Origin: Bacillota bacterium
GTDB lineage: Bacteria > Bacillota > Clostridia > Christensenellales > Aristaeellaceae
Direction: 5' to 3'
Assembly: GCA_023398575.1 (NCBI GenBank)
Contig: JAEWSC010000037.1
Coordinates: 1 to 45,605 of the forward strand
DNA: 45,605 nucleotides
Positions 25,910 through 34,782 of the stretch are shown here, piece by piece. Each line of letters begins with the position of its first letter. The stretch's first letter is position 1. Made by a program: the position numbers and the translations under genes. The notes beneath the pieces are model-generated. The model did not search any database. It saw nothing but the letters and a program-made list of their open reading frames with translations, and was not told the origin of the DNA.

Positions 25910-27709
25910 ATGAGGACAATGCTAACGCGTTTTCGTGATTGCAGCCTGTCGATCAAAATCATTGGCCTGTTTGCCTTTGTGCTTTGTATTTCCATATTAA
26001 CAGCGTATATGGTTTTCCAAACGGAACATGACCAATTACGGTATGCCGAGTTTGACAGTATGGCCAGGCAGAATGCACAGTTGATAGGCAGCAGCATTGA
26101 TGCCATGCTGGACAATGTCAACCATGTATCGAAAATGCTTTTGTCCAATGATAATATACAAAGTATCCTCATTCGAAAAGAGAGCTTTGATTCTCCCAGG
26201 GTTATGCGGACACTAAGAACACTATTGAGCAGCACTGCCAATTTGCAGCCCCATGCCGCGGCGCTGTATTTGTTTGATACCAGCGGTCAAAAGTTTGGCG
26301 TGGACAACTATACCATGCAGCGTTTTAGCTTTTTAAAGGTGGAGGAAGCAGCGTGGTATCCTGCGCTTTTTGATCAGAAGGGGTACTATCTTCTTTTGCT
26401 CAACGGCGGCGAGCAGCATGCCTTGTATGGCAATGAAAACGTAATTTCCTTTGTTCGGAATATATACAATCTCAACGAGCAGTCCGAGCTGCTGGGAACA
26501 CTGATGCTGAACCTGAGGGAAAGCTTTGTCACGACGTGTTTTGCTGAAGCAAAAGGAACTACTGACCTGATGGTGGCCGTGGTGGATGAAAATGGACAAT
26601 CAATTCTCTCCTCCGACAGTGGCACACTGTCAGTGCTTTCTAAGGAAAATCAAGAGACCCTGCTGCATTCGGGCAGGATTAGCAGCTTGATGGTGCATGG
26701 GAAAAAACCTCATATCTATTCGTCTGTTCAGCTGCGCAATGCACCTTGGCGTGTGATTACTGCATTGCCTTATACAGGATCCGTACGCACCCTGGCTGGA
26801 ATGGAATATGTGTTTAAGCTGCTGATTCTTTTGATTGTGCCATTAATCTTTGTGGCTACGCTTATTATTACACGAATGGTGACGCGCCCGCTTCATCAAA
26901 TGGCAAAGGGCATGTTCCTATCCGGTAATGACCGTCCGTCAAGGCTGCCCATCCGCGGCAGCCATGATGAAATCGGCCTGCTTACCAATGCGTACAACCA
27001 TATGGCAGATCAGATAGAAGGCCTTCTTGCGCGCATACACGCGGAGAGTGAGCGCAAGCGTCAAGCGGAATTCCATGCTTTACAGGCGCAAATCAACCCG
27101 CATTTTCTATACAATACCATTGATACGCTGCGTGCGCTGGCGCTATCTGGCCGGACCAGAGAGGTGAACGACCTTTTGCGCTCTCTGGGTGAGTTTTACC
27201 GAAACAGCATTAACAATGGTAAGAGCATTATCACCATCGGTGAAGAGATCAGCATGGTCAAAAGCTATATGGCGATTCAAAGTGCCCGATTTTTTGATAT
27301 CACCACCGAATTTGTGGTGGATGATGGTGTTTGCAAGGCACCCATTCCAAAGCTTATATTGCAGCCCTTGGTGGAAAATGCGCTATACCATGGGCTTCGG
27401 TCTGCGGGGCATAAGGGAATCATACGTGTTGAGGCATTTGAGAAAGAGGGCTGGATATTCCTTTGTGTGTCCGACAACGGCGTTGGAATATCGCCGGAGG
27501 AAATTGAAAAAGCAACCAATACAGATATAAACGGAGATGCAGGTCGGTTTGGCTTACGGGGAACCATTGACAGAATACGATTGTTCTATGGGCAAAGCGA
27601 CCCCGTGACAATACAAGGGCATCAGGGGAAGGGTACTACTATCACCATCAAAATTCCTTTGGAAGGAGGGGCTAATTATGGCACCAATCAAGATGCTGTG
27701 TGTGGATGA
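25910..27709 (+). CDS. Sensor histidine kinase (YesM family)
   Basis: 599 residues. Transmembrane segments are near residues 15-35 and 300-322, flanking an extracellular sensor of about 265 residues. A HAMP domain follows (TRPLHQMAKGM), then the His_kinase domain with the phosphoacceptor in QINPHFLYN (about H397), the N-box VENALYHG and the G-box DNGVGIS. YesM-type kinases usually control sugar uptake, and the neighbours here are a sugar ABC transporter. The ATG at 25910 has GCGGAGG upstream. The last 32 bases overlap the response regulator gene. Confidence 0.93.
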   Translation: MRTMLTRFRDCSLSIKIIGLFAFVLCISILTAYMVFQTEHDQLRYAEFDSMARQNAQLIGSSIDAMLDNVNHVSKMLLSNDNIQSILIRKESFDSPRVMRTLRTLLSSTANLQPHAAALYLFDTSGQKFGVDNYTMQRFSFLKVEEAAWYPALFDQKGYYLLLLNGGEQHALYGNENVISFVRNIYNLNEQSELLGTLMLNLRESFVTTCFAEAKGTTDLMVAVVDENGQSILSSDSGTLSVLSKENQETLLHSGRISSLMVHGKKPHIYSSVQLRNAPWRVITALPYTGSVRTLAGMEYVFKLLILLIVPLIFVATLIITRMVTRPLHQMAKGMFLSGNDRPSRLPIRGSHDEIGLLTNAYNHMADQIEGLLARIHAESERKRQAEFHALQAQINPHFLYNTIDTLRALALSGRTREVNDLLRSLGEFYRNSINNGKSIITIGEEISMVKSYMAIQSARFFDITTEFVVDDGVCKAPIPKLILQPLVENALYHGLRSAGHKGIIRVEAFEKEGWIFLCVSDNGVGISPEEIEKATNTDINGDAGRFGLRGTIDRIRLFYGQSDPVTIQGHQGKGTTITIKIPLEGGANYGTNQDAVCG

Positions 27710-28412
27710 CGAGCCCTTGGTACGCACATTGATTGTGAAATGTATTGATTGGAAATCCCTTGGCATCGAAATTGCCGGGGAGGCCGGCAGCGCGCTGGAA
27801 GCGTTGGAATTAACAAAAAAATTAGATCCGCAGATCATCTGCTTGGATATTTGCATGCCCGGCATGGATGGTATAACGCTGGCATCGGAGCTTTTAAAGT
27901 TAAACCCTAGGCTTCATATCGTCATTATCAGCGGCCATGATACCTTTGCCTATGCACAGCAATGCATTCGGCTGGGGGTTGCTGATTATCTGCTAAAGCC
28001 TGTCAATGAAGAGCAGCTTACCTGCGTTATGTTAAAAATAGTGAAAAAGATTAACCCGGAGGCGCAGATCATTTCGCGCAGCCGGATCAGCATACGCGAG
28101 GTGCTGATGTACTTGCAGGAAAATTATCATGATGCCGGGCTGACGCTTACAAGCGCTGCGGAACGGTTTTACATGAACCCAAGTTATTTATGCCGGGCGT
28201 TTAAACAGGATACGGGAATGACGTTTATCGAATATTTGACGGAACTGCGCATGAAGGAAGCAGCAAGGCTGTTGGCTGGCCAAGATATTTTCGGTCACGA
28301 GGTGGGAGAGAAGGTGGGGATTCCAGATGCAAAATATTTTGGTGTATGCTTTAAAAAATTCACAGGGATGACCCTTGCGGAATACCGAAAAAAATCAACA
28401 GTATCCGTGTAA
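27678..28412 (+). CDS. Response regulator with AraC-type DNA-binding domain (YesN family)
   Basis: 244 residues. Receiver domain: acidic pair D10/D11, phosphoacceptor D56 (CLDICMPGMDG) and the conserved lysine in YLLKP. The C-terminal 100 residues are an AraC-type double helix-turn-helix (LTSAAERFYMNPSYLCRAFK, then IPDAKYFGVCFKKFTGMTLAEYRK). It should activate the downstream sugar transporter genes when phosphorylated by its partner kinase. AAGGAGG precedes the ATG inside the end of the kinase gene, so translation is likely coupled. It is shorter than many YesN proteins, having almost no linker. Confidence 0.92.
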   Translation: MAPIKMLCVDDEPLVRTLIVKCIDWKSLGIEIAGEAGSALEALELTKKLDPQIICLDICMPGMDGITLASELLKLNPRLHIVIISGHDTFAYAQQCIRLGVADYLLKPVNEEQLTCVMLKIVKKINPEAQIISRSRISIREVLMYLQENYHDAGLTLTSAAERFYMNPSYLCRAFKQDTGMTFIEYLTELRMKEAARLLAGQDIFGHEVGEKVGIPDAKYFGVCFKKFTGMTLAEYRKKSTVSV

Positions 28413-28477
28413 TGTAACGGTAACAGGTAAAAAAAGTGGAAATATCAGTCAAACGCACTGGTTCAAATGGAGGCAGT

Positions 28478-28498
28478 TTTGCTTTACACTAAAGCAAA
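28478..28498. promoter_or_regulatory. 9-bp palindrome upstream of the sugar-binding protein gene
   Basis: TTTGCTTTA-cac-TAAAGCAAA is perfectly symmetrical. It is directly followed by a GCCTG/CAGGC inverted repeat (28499-28514). Both lie in the 134-base gap between the response regulator and the binding-protein gene, and are candidate binding sites of the YesN-like regulator. I could not assign -35/-10 boxes with confidence. Confidence 0.5.
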
Positions 28499-28546
28499 GC
28501 CTGTTAACTCAGGCCATTCGTACAACTAAAAAGGAGGCATTCACCC

Positions 28547-29827
28547 ATGAAAAGCATGCTGGCAAAAGGCCTTTCCCTGTTTGTTGCATTGGCCCTGCTG
28601 CTCACTGCCCTTCCGGTGCTGGCTTTGGCCCAAACCCATGAAGATGTGACGCTGACACTATGGTCCATCTGGTCATCCGACAGTGAGAGTAACAAAGCGC
28701 CCTTCCTGAAGACCTTGGAGGAGTTCAAAGCGGCCTATCCCTGGATTCATGTGGAGCTGGATATGAATGAGGCGGAGGCCTATAAAGCAAAGATTAAGAC
28801 GGCTGTCGCCGCCAATGAAGCGCCTGACGTATTCTACTACAACGCCGGCGGCCTGTTAAAATCCTTTGTGGATGCCGGAAAGGTGTTGCCCCTGAACGAC
28901 TATATTGCGCAAGATGTATGGGACCGCCTGGTAGATGGAACGCTTTCCAACATGACCTTTGACGGCAAGGTGTATGGCCTGCCCTATACCCTGGCCTGCT
29001 CTGTCCTGTATTGCAACACGGAGCTGTTTGAAAAGAACAACGTAAAAATTCCGGAAACCTGGTCGGAACTGATGGCCGCGGTGAAAGCCTTCAAGGAGGC
29101 TGGCATAACGCCCATGACCACAGGCGGAAAAGACCGCTGGCCCACCTGCATGTACACCGACTTGATCACCTTGCGTGCGGCCGGATACCAGGAAAGCTAT
29201 AATGCTTTTTACAAGACAGATAACGGAAGTTTTGTGTCTGATGGCATGAAGCTGGCAGCGCAAAAGTTTTATGAGCTGATTCAGGCCGGCGCATTCCCCG
29301 AGGGAGTTGTTGCGCTTACTCGAGATGAATCTGAGGTTCCCTTCTATGCCGGCGAGGTTGCCATGTATGTCAACGGCAACTGGACGGCAAGCAACTGCCA
29401 GGCGGATACCTCCAAGGTCAAGGGAAAGATCGTAGCCGTTCCCTTCCCCGTGATTGAGGGTGGCAAGGGCGTCAGCACCGATTTCATGGGTGGTGCAGCC
29501 GAGCAATTCTGCGTCAGCGCCAATACAAAGAATGCAGAAGCTGCCGTCATCCTGTGCCAGTACCTGGCGGAAAACCATTCCAAAAATGCGTATCTGGCCG
29601 GTGCAGGCATGCCTACCTGGAAAATGGATGTGGACGAATCGAAAATTGATCCCCTGATTAAATCCATTGTGGATTTGACCAGCAATGCTACCAATTTCCT
29701 GTTTTGGGGCAATACGGCCCTGGAAGGTAACGATTCAGAATTCTTGATGGATACAATTCAGGAAATGCTGGCTGGAGACCTTGATCCCGATCAATTCTGC
29801 GAAGCGCTGCAGACCATGATGGAATGA
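28547..29827 (+). CDS. Sugar ABC transporter substrate-binding protein (CUT1)
   Basis: 426 residues. An N-terminal signal peptide (basic MKSMLAKG, hydrophobic core, then ALA before Gln29) is followed by a family 1 extracellular binding domain (LTLWSIWSSDSESNKAPF, VFYYNAGGLL, YGLPYTLACSVLYCN, PETWSELMAAV). It should bind an oligosaccharide or sugar outside the cell and hand it to the two permeases downstream. There is no lipobox cysteine, unusual for a Gram-positive binding protein. AAGGAGG lies upstream of the ATG. The ligand is unknown. Confidence 0.9.
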   Translation: MKSMLAKGLSLFVALALLLTALPVLALAQTHEDVTLTLWSIWSSDSESNKAPFLKTLEEFKAAYPWIHVELDMNEAEAYKAKIKTAVAANEAPDVFYYNAGGLLKSFVDAGKVLPLNDYIAQDVWDRLVDGTLSNMTFDGKVYGLPYTLACSVLYCNTELFEKNNVKIPETWSELMAAVKAFKEAGITPMTTGGKDRWPTCMYTDLITLRAAGYQESYNAFYKTDNGSFVSDGMKLAAQKFYELIQAGAFPEGVVALTRDESEVPFYAGEVAMYVNGNWTASNCQADTSKVKGKIVAVPFPVIEGGKGVSTDFMGGAAEQFCVSANTKNAEAAVILCQYLAENHSKNAYLAGAGMPTWKMDVDESKIDPLIKSIVDLTSNATNFLFWGNTALEGNDSEFLMDTIQEMLAGDLDPDQFCEALQTMME

Positions 29828-29861
29828 CGCAGCAATAAATACTGCAGCCATACGAAAGAAA

Positions 29862-29898
29862 GGGGTTGCCGTTCCCTGGCACGGCAGCCCCTTTTATT
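29862..29898 (+). terminator. Attenuator-type terminator between binding protein and permeases
   Basis: Stem GGGGTTGCCGT (29862-29872) / ACGGCAGCCCC (29881-29891) with one T-G pair, then TTTTATT. Placed between the binding-protein and permease genes, it would let the binding protein be made in excess, as is common in such operons. Confidence 0.85.
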
Positions 29899-29957
29899 CG
29901 AAACTGGTTTTGCTCATGGCAGCGGGCACTTAGTTTGCCTGGAAAGGATGCGGTTTC

Positions 29958-30836
29958 ATGGAAAAAGTGCTTTCAGACAAAAAAGTGGCCTGCCTTTTTG
30001 TACTGCCTGCGCTTTTGCTTTTCATAGGTGTGGTTGTCATACCCATTGGCATTTCCTTTTATTACAGCCTGCTTGATTGGGATGGCATTGGTAAAGGCAG
30101 CTTTGTTTGGTTTGAAAACTATCATAAGCTCTTTTTTTCAAAGACAAGCAAATTTTGGATTTCTGCCGGTAACTCGTTTCTGTATGCTGGTATCTCCCTT
30201 CTTGTTCAGCTTCCTATTTCCCTATTACTTGCGTTGGTCATTTCCTCCGGTGTCAAGTTTGAAAACTTTTACCGCAGCGCCTATTTTATCCCCGTCATTA
30301 TTTCCACAGTAGTGATCGGACAGCTGTGGATGAAAATATACAATCCGGATTATGGCCTTCTCAACGTATTCTTGAAGTCTATCGGCCTGGATGGCTGGAC
30401 CAAGACATGGCTGGGCGATAAGTCGACAGCGCTAGGCGCGACATTTGTGCCTATTCTATGGCAGTATGTCGGCTATCATATGCTGCTGATGTACGGAGCC
30501 ATCAAATCCATACCGGGTGAGCTTTTTGAAGCCGCCAGGATCGATGGTGCATCTCCCTCCCGCACGGCGCTGTCCATTACTATTCCCATGATCCGCCCGA
30601 TGCTCAAGGTCAGCGCAACCTTTTCCTTAATAGGTTCGTTGAAGGTATTTGACTTGATTTTTGTTTTAACCAACGGTGGTCCCAGCGGAGCCAGTGAAGT
30701 GCCTACCACGCTGATGTATAAGACGATTTTTCTCAAAAATCAATATGGATACGGTAGCTCCATGGCCATGTTCATTGTTGCTGAATGTATGATTTTAACC
30801 CTTATATTACGACGCCTGTTCCACGAAAAAGATTGA
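29958..30836 (+). CDS. Sugar ABC transporter permease (MalF-like)
   Basis: 292 residues with six predicted membrane segments (first at VACLFVLPALLLFIGVVVIP). The cytoplasmic EAA loop is EAARIDGASPSRTALSITIP, the site that contacts the ATPase. It pairs with the next gene to form the channel. The start ATG has AAAGG upstream. It is part of the operon with the binding protein and second permease. No ATPase gene is present, so a shared MsiK-type ATPase elsewhere is implied. Confidence 0.93.
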   Translation: MEKVLSDKKVACLFVLPALLLFIGVVVIPIGISFYYSLLDWDGIGKGSFVWFENYHKLFFSKTSKFWISAGNSFLYAGISLLVQLPISLLLALVISSGVKFENFYRSAYFIPVIISTVVIGQLWMKIYNPDYGLLNVFLKSIGLDGWTKTWLGDKSTALGATFVPILWQYVGYHMLLMYGAIKSIPGELFEAARIDGASPSRTALSITIPMIRPMLKVSATFSLIGSLKVFDLIFVLTNGGPSGASEVPTTLMYKTIFLKNQYGYGSSMAMFIVAECMILTLILRRLFHEKD

Positions 30837-30849
30837 AGGGAGGCGATCA

Positions 30850-31728
30850 ATGATGCTTCATAGGGCAGCCGGCGCTTCATTAAAAGCTTCCAGAACGAAG
30901 TGGTGTATCAAGCCCGGGTCCATTATCACGCAAGCCCTGTTGGTTTTGTGGGCCTTTATTTGCCTGTTTCCCCTGTATTGGCTGCTTGTCTTTTCCCTGA
31001 AGGACAACAGCGAAATATTTGGCGGTAACGTAGTCGGCTTACCTGAGCAGTGGATTTTTAGGAATTATGCCGACGCGTTTTTGGGTGGAAAGGTTGGTGT
31101 TTATCTTCTCAACAGCGTGATTGTGACAGGCGTTACAATTCTCGTGACCTGCCTGTTTTCCTTAATGGCTGCTTATGGGCTGATACGTATGAAGTGGCGC
31201 GGACAAAAAACAGTCATGGCCTTTTTTATGCTGGGGCTGATGATTCCCATTCATGCAGCACTGCTGCCGGTATTTTTGATTTTAAGCCGGCTAAAGCTCA
31301 CCAGTACCCACCTGGCATTGATCTTGCCGTACACGGGCTTTGCGATTCCGCTGGGGATACTGATTATATCGGGCTTTATTGACGCAATTCCAAAGGATAT
31401 GGAAGAGGCAGCCTGCATTGACGGCGCCAGCGTCGTTAGCACTTTTGCACGTATTATCGTACCCATGCTTTTGCCGGCTGTCTCAACGGTTATGATTTTT
31501 ACTTTTTTGCAAGCATGGAACGAGTTGCTGTTTGCCCAGGTATTTATCAGCAAGGAGGCATTCAAGACGCTGACGGCGGGCATACAATCGATGTATGGCC
31601 AATATCAGACAGACTGGGGCCCCATTGGCGCGGCGTTGGTTGTGGCTACATTGCCTACACTTGTGATTTACTTGATCATGAGCGGACAGGTGCAAAAAAG
31701 CCTGGCTGCAGGGGCCGTAAAGGGTTAG
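30850..31728 (+). CDS. Sugar ABC transporter permease (MalG-like)
   Basis: 292 residues with six membrane segments and the EAA loop EEAACIDGASVVSTFARIIVP. The N-terminal cytoplasmic stretch of about 28 residues precedes the first membrane helix. It starts 13 bases after the first permease, with AGGGAGG upstream, so the two are co-translated. The sequence type is CUT1 (di- or oligosaccharide). The substrate is not known. Confidence 0.93.
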   Translation: MMLHRAAGASLKASRTKWCIKPGSIITQALLVLWAFICLFPLYWLLVFSLKDNSEIFGGNVVGLPEQWIFRNYADAFLGGKVGVYLLNSVIVTGVTILVTCLFSLMAAYGLIRMKWRGQKTVMAFFMLGLMIPIHAALLPVFLILSRLKLTSTHLALILPYTGFAIPLGILIISGFIDAIPKDMEEAACIDGASVVSTFARIIVPMLLPAVSTVMIFTFLQAWNELLFAQVFISKEAFKTLTAGIQSMYGQYQTDWGPIGAALVVATLPTLVIYLIMSGQVQKSLAAGAVKG

Positions 31729-31744
31729 AATACAATGATCATAC

Positions 31745-31780
31745 AAAAAACCGCCCCGGCTTTTGCTGGGACGGTTTTTG
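31745..31780. terminator. Bidirectional terminator between permease and feo operons
   Basis: AAAAAACCGCCCCGGC (31745-31760), loop tttt, GCTGGGACGGTTTTTG (31765-31780). T-runs on both strands serve the two convergent operons. Confidence 0.9.
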
Positions 31781-31782
31781 CG

Positions 31783-31932
31783 TTAGCGGGCAGACTTTGT
31801 GCTGCAGGCGTTGCAGCTTCCGCACGAGGGGCATCCGGCACAGGCACTGCCTTTTTTCCTGGCACGGATCATGCGGTATACGGTGTAGCCCAGCGCACCG
31901 AAAACGACGGCTGCTACGAGGATTGTGCTCAT
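31783..31932 (-). CDS. FeoB-associated Cys-rich membrane protein
   Basis: 49 residues: a single membrane helix (STILVAAVVFGALGYTVY), a basic RARKKG and a Cys-rich tail CAGCPSCGSCNACS with five cysteines. This matches the FeoB-associated Cys-rich family (PF12669), found next to feoB; a role in handling ferrous iron is suggested but not proven. AAAGGAG precedes the ATG at 31932, which excludes the longer frame to 32028. It begins 26 bases after feoB. Confidence 0.85.
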   Translation of the reverse strand: MSTILVAAVVFGALGYTVYRMIRARKKGSACAGCPSCGSCNACSTKSAR

Positions 31933-31958
31933 GAGATAGCTCCTTTCAGGAGAAGGGA

Positions 31959-34106
31959 TCAGGCTTTGCTGCCGGCCGGAAAAGCCGTGCTGCCAGGTTT
32001 TCTGCTTGTGTTTCTGAAAATCAGCCACAGCACCCAGGCGGTGACTGCAAGGGCAATGCCCTGGCCGATGCCGAAGGAGGCTCCGGAAAAAATGAGGCTG
32101 CCAAGCTGATTAATAAGGAAAGCACATATATAAGCGAATACACATTGATAACCGATGGCGATCCAGGTCCACTTGGCGCTACCCATTTCCCGGTGAATGG
32201 CACCGATGGCTGCAAAGCAAGGGGCGCAAAGGAGATTGAATACCAGAAAGGAATAAGCGGTAACTTGGGTAAAGGCGGCTTGCAGCTGAGGCCAAATTTC
32301 CGCGCCATCCTCCGCTACCTCAGCTACCCCATACAGGATACCGAAGGTGCCTACCACGTTTTCCTTGGCAGTAAAGCCTACAAGCGTTGCCACGGTGGCT
32401 TTCCACTCACCCCATCCCAGCGGAGCGAATACAGGAGCGATAAAGGAACCAAGTGCGGCCAATATGCTGGCGTCCTCGCCCACCATTTCAAAACGGAAGT
32501 TAAAGTTCGACAGAAACCAAATGAGGGCGCTGGATACGAAAATAATAGTCCCCGCTTTGATGATAAAATGTTTGCTCCGGTCCCACATGTGAATCAAAAG
32601 ACCTTTTACCCTTGGCATATGGTAGGTGGGAAGTTCCATCACAAAGGGGGATGGATCGCCGGCAAATAGTTTCGTCTTTTTCAGAATGATGCCGGAAACG
32701 ATGATGGCCAGCATACCCAGAAAGTAGGCGGAGGGGCCGACCCAGGCACTATGCGGGAACAGGGCACCGGCAATTAGTGCGATAATGGGCAGTTTGGCGC
32801 TGCAGGGAATAAAGGTGGTGACAATAATGGTCATCCGCCGATCCTTTTCATTTTCAATGGTGCGGCTGCCCATTATGCCGGGTACGCCGCAGCCGGTGCC
32901 GATCAGAACCGGGATGAAGGATTTGCCGGACAGACCAAACTTGCGGAATATGCGGTCCATAATAAAAGCGATGCGGGCCATATATCCGCTGTCTTCCAGT
33001 ATAGCCAGACATAGGAACAATACCATCATCTGTGGCAGAAATCCTAGCACTGCGCCAACGCCGGCGATAATACCATCCAGCAAAAGGCTTTGCAGCCAGG
33101 AAGCTGTACCGATAGCGGTTAAAAAATCACCTACAGTGTTGGGTACAATTTCACCAAACAGCGTATCGTTCACCCAATCCGTACCCATGGCGCCGATGGT
33201 CTGAATGGAAATATAGTAAACCAGCCACATGATCAGTGCGAAAATGGGCAATGCCAGAAACCGGTTGGTAACGACCCTGTCAATTTTATCGCTTCCGGAT
33301 AGACCGCCATGGCTTTTTTTGACCAGCACTTTTTTGATAACACCAGCAATATACTGGTATCTCTGGTTGGTGATGATGCTCTCGCTGTCATCATCTTCAT
33401 CCGCTTCCACCCGGACAATGATACTCTCCAACTTTTCGGTTTCGCTGTCATTGAGCTTCAGGCGTTCCAGTGCTTTCTCATCCCGCTCAAAGGCCTTAAC
33501 AGTATAAAAACGTAGCTGTTCTGTTGGCACTTTACCGCTGATAAGTGGTAAAATCTCCTCCAATGCCTTTTCCACAACAGTGTCAAACTTGTGCAAAGAA
33601 ACATGAGGTGTTTTCTTTGCAGCAACCGCAAGCGCTTTTTCGGCAGCTTCCTTCGTGCCGCTGCTCTTTAGGGCGCTGGTTTCCACAATGGGGCATCCGA
33701 GTGCTTGGGATAGCTTGGCGATGTCAATCTTGTCACCCCGCCTTGCTACCACATCCATCATATTCAGCGCGATCACGGCGGGAATGCCTGTCTCCAACAG
33801 CTGCGTGGTCAGGTACAGGTTGCGCTCCAGATTGCTGGCGTCGATCAAATTCAAAAGCGCATCCGGCTTTTCATCTAAAATATAAGTCCGGCTAACCACT
33901 TCCTCCAGCGTATAAGGCGAAAGAGAGTAGATGCCGGGCAAATCCTGAATCAGGACATCCTTATGGCCTTTTAACCGGCCTTCTTTTTTTTCCACCGTTA
34001 CACCGGGCCAATTGCCTACATACTGGCTGGAACCGGTCAGATCATTGAACATGGTGGTTTTTCCACTATTCGGGTTTCCGGCCAGGGCGATTTTTATTTC
34101 GGCCAA
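31959..34106 (-). CDS. feoB: Ferrous iron transport protein B
   Basis: 715 residues. An N-terminal G domain has G1 GNPNSGKTT (G10-T17), G3 DLPGIYSLSP and G4 NMMD, followed by a helical GDI-like domain and a membrane part of about ten helices with Gate motifs (GTGCGVPGIMGSR, FIPCSAKLPI). It moves Fe2+ into the cell. TTG at 34106 is preferred because AGGAAAGG lies 11 bases upstream; the ATG at 34136 falls in the operator palindrome 34129-34144 and has no binding site. The operon is feoA-feoA-feoB-Cys-rich. Confidence 0.95.
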   Translation of the reverse strand: MAEIKIALAGNPNSGKTTMFNDLTGSSQYVGNWPGVTVEKKEGRLKGHKDVLIQDLPGIYSLSPYTLEEVVSRTYILDEKPDALLNLIDASNLERNLYLTTQLLETGIPAVIALNMMDVVARRGDKIDIAKLSQALGCPIVETSALKSSGTKEAAEKALAVAAKKTPHVSLHKFDTVVEKALEEILPLISGKVPTEQLRFYTVKAFERDEKALERLKLNDSETEKLESIIVRVEADEDDDSESIITNQRYQYIAGVIKKVLVKKSHGGLSGSDKIDRVVTNRFLALPIFALIMWLVYYISIQTIGAMGTDWVNDTLFGEIVPNTVGDFLTAIGTASWLQSLLLDGIIAGVGAVLGFLPQMMVLFLCLAILEDSGYMARIAFIMDRIFRKFGLSGKSFIPVLIGTGCGVPGIMGSRTIENEKDRRMTIIVTTFIPCSAKLPIIALIAGALFPHSAWVGPSAYFLGMLAIIVSGIILKKTKLFAGDPSPFVMELPTYHMPRVKGLLIHMWDRSKHFIIKAGTIIFVSSALIWFLSNFNFRFEMVGEDASILAALGSFIAPVFAPLGWGEWKATVATLVGFTAKENVVGTFGILYGVAEVAEDGAEIWPQLQAAFTQVTAYSFLVFNLLCAPCFAAIGAIHREMGSAKWTWIAIGYQCVFAYICAFLINQLGSLIFSGASFGIGQGIALAVTAWVLWLIFRNTSRKPGSTAFPAGSKA

Positions 34107-34128
34107 TGGAATCACGTCCTTTCCTAAA

Positions 34129-34144
34129 GTTAGCATGTGCTAAC
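34129..34144. promoter_or_regulatory. Iron operator candidate, site 1 (feoA-feoB junction)
   Basis: Perfect GTTAG-N6-CTAAC, here GTTAG-catgtg-CTAAC. It lies in the 66-base gap between the second feoA and feoB, just upstream of the feoB binding site. It may act as an internal operator or roadblock. The layout resembles DtxR/IdeR-type operators. Confidence 0.6.
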
Positions 34145-34172
34145 GCATGGCTTGAAAAAAAGAGCCGCTCCG

Positions 34173-34406
34173 TTATGCCAACAGAATGTTTTCCGCTTCC
34201 GATTTACGGATGGATAACTCATATCCCCGTAAGTTCACTTCGATGGGATCGCCCAGCGGTGCGACTTTGCGTATCATAAGCTGCGTTCCTTTGGTGATAC
34301 CCATGTCCATGATGCGGCGCTTGACTGCGCCTTCGCCAGCGAGTTTCGCTACGGTAACTGTTTCACCGATCTTGGCTTCGCCAAGCGTACGGGGTTTCGC
34401 CTCCAT
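34173..34406 (-). CDS. feoA: Ferrous iron transport protein A, second copy
   Basis: 77 residues with an SH3-like beta-barrel: TLGEAKIGETVTVAKLAGEG, RRIMDMGITKGTQLMIRKVAP and GDPIEVNLRGYELSIRKSEA, all typical of FeoA. FeoA supports FeoB, probably by binding its G domain. It starts 11 bases after the first FeoA gene, with AAGGAGG upstream. Confidence 0.92.
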   Translation of the reverse strand: MEAKPRTLGEAKIGETVTVAKLAGEGAVKRRIMDMGITKGTQLMIRKVAPLGDPIEVNLRGYELSIRKSEAENILLA

Positions 34407-34417
34407 GGAAAGCCTCC

Positions 34418-34630
34418 TTATGCCACTTGAATTTTATTGGCCATGGCCTTGCTAATGGCAACCCTGGTATCTTTTACATTCACAATCAGATTGCCGGCCA
34501 TTTCGGTAACGATGGTGACTGTGGCGCCGGATACAAAGCCCAGGCTTTCCAGAAAGCGCCTTGTTTCATCTTTTCCATGCACCTGGCTGATGGAAATGGG
34601 AACGCCGGCGTTTGCCATGGTCAAAGGCAT
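34418..34630 (-). CDS. feoA: Ferrous iron transport protein A, first copy
   Basis: 70 residues. FeoA fold: RRFLESLGFVSGATVTIVTEMAGNLIVNVKDTRVAISKAMANKI. It shows only partial similarity to the second copy, so the two are old paralogues rather than a recent duplication. The ATG at 34630 has AAGGAGG eight bases upstream. It is the first gene of the iron operon, with a leader of about 115 bases. Confidence 0.9.
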   Translation of the reverse strand: MPLTMANAGVPISISQVHGKDETRRFLESLGFVSGATVTIVTEMAGNLIVNVKDTRVAISKAMANKIQVA

Positions 34631-34721
34631 AGATGCTTCCTCCTTGTAAGGTTTAATCCTGTTCTTGCCCTGGCCGGGCCCAATAGGCTGTTTCTTTCTT
34701 TTGCGGGAAGTGCGGCTGAGT

Positions 34722-34737
34722 GTTAGGCACAACTAAC
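34722..34737. promoter_or_regulatory. Iron operator candidate, site 2 (feo leader)
   Basis: Perfect GTTAG-gcacaa-CTAAC. It starts about 10 bases downstream of the predicted transcription start of the feo operon, a repressing position. Confidence 0.65.
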
Positions 34738-34753
34738 TTTCAATCGCATCATA

Positions 34754-34782
34754 AGTTTACTACGGCTAACTTGTATTGTCAA
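34754..34782 (-). promoter_or_regulatory. feo operon promoter with overlapping degenerate operator
   Basis: Minus strand: perfect -35 TTGACA (34777-34782), 17-base spacer, -10 TAAACT (34754-34759). A degenerate operator GTTTA-N6-CTAAC (34755-34770) overlaps the -10 and spacer. Confidence 0.7.

Noticed and set aside
28856..29578. 240-codon open frame on the minus strand
   Set aside because: Antisense to the sugar-binding protein gene, which has clear family motifs; no sign of its own start or domain.
30301..30336. TGTGGATGA and similar DnaA-like 9-mers in the permease gene
   Set aside because: Imperfect, isolated and within a coding region; probably chance.
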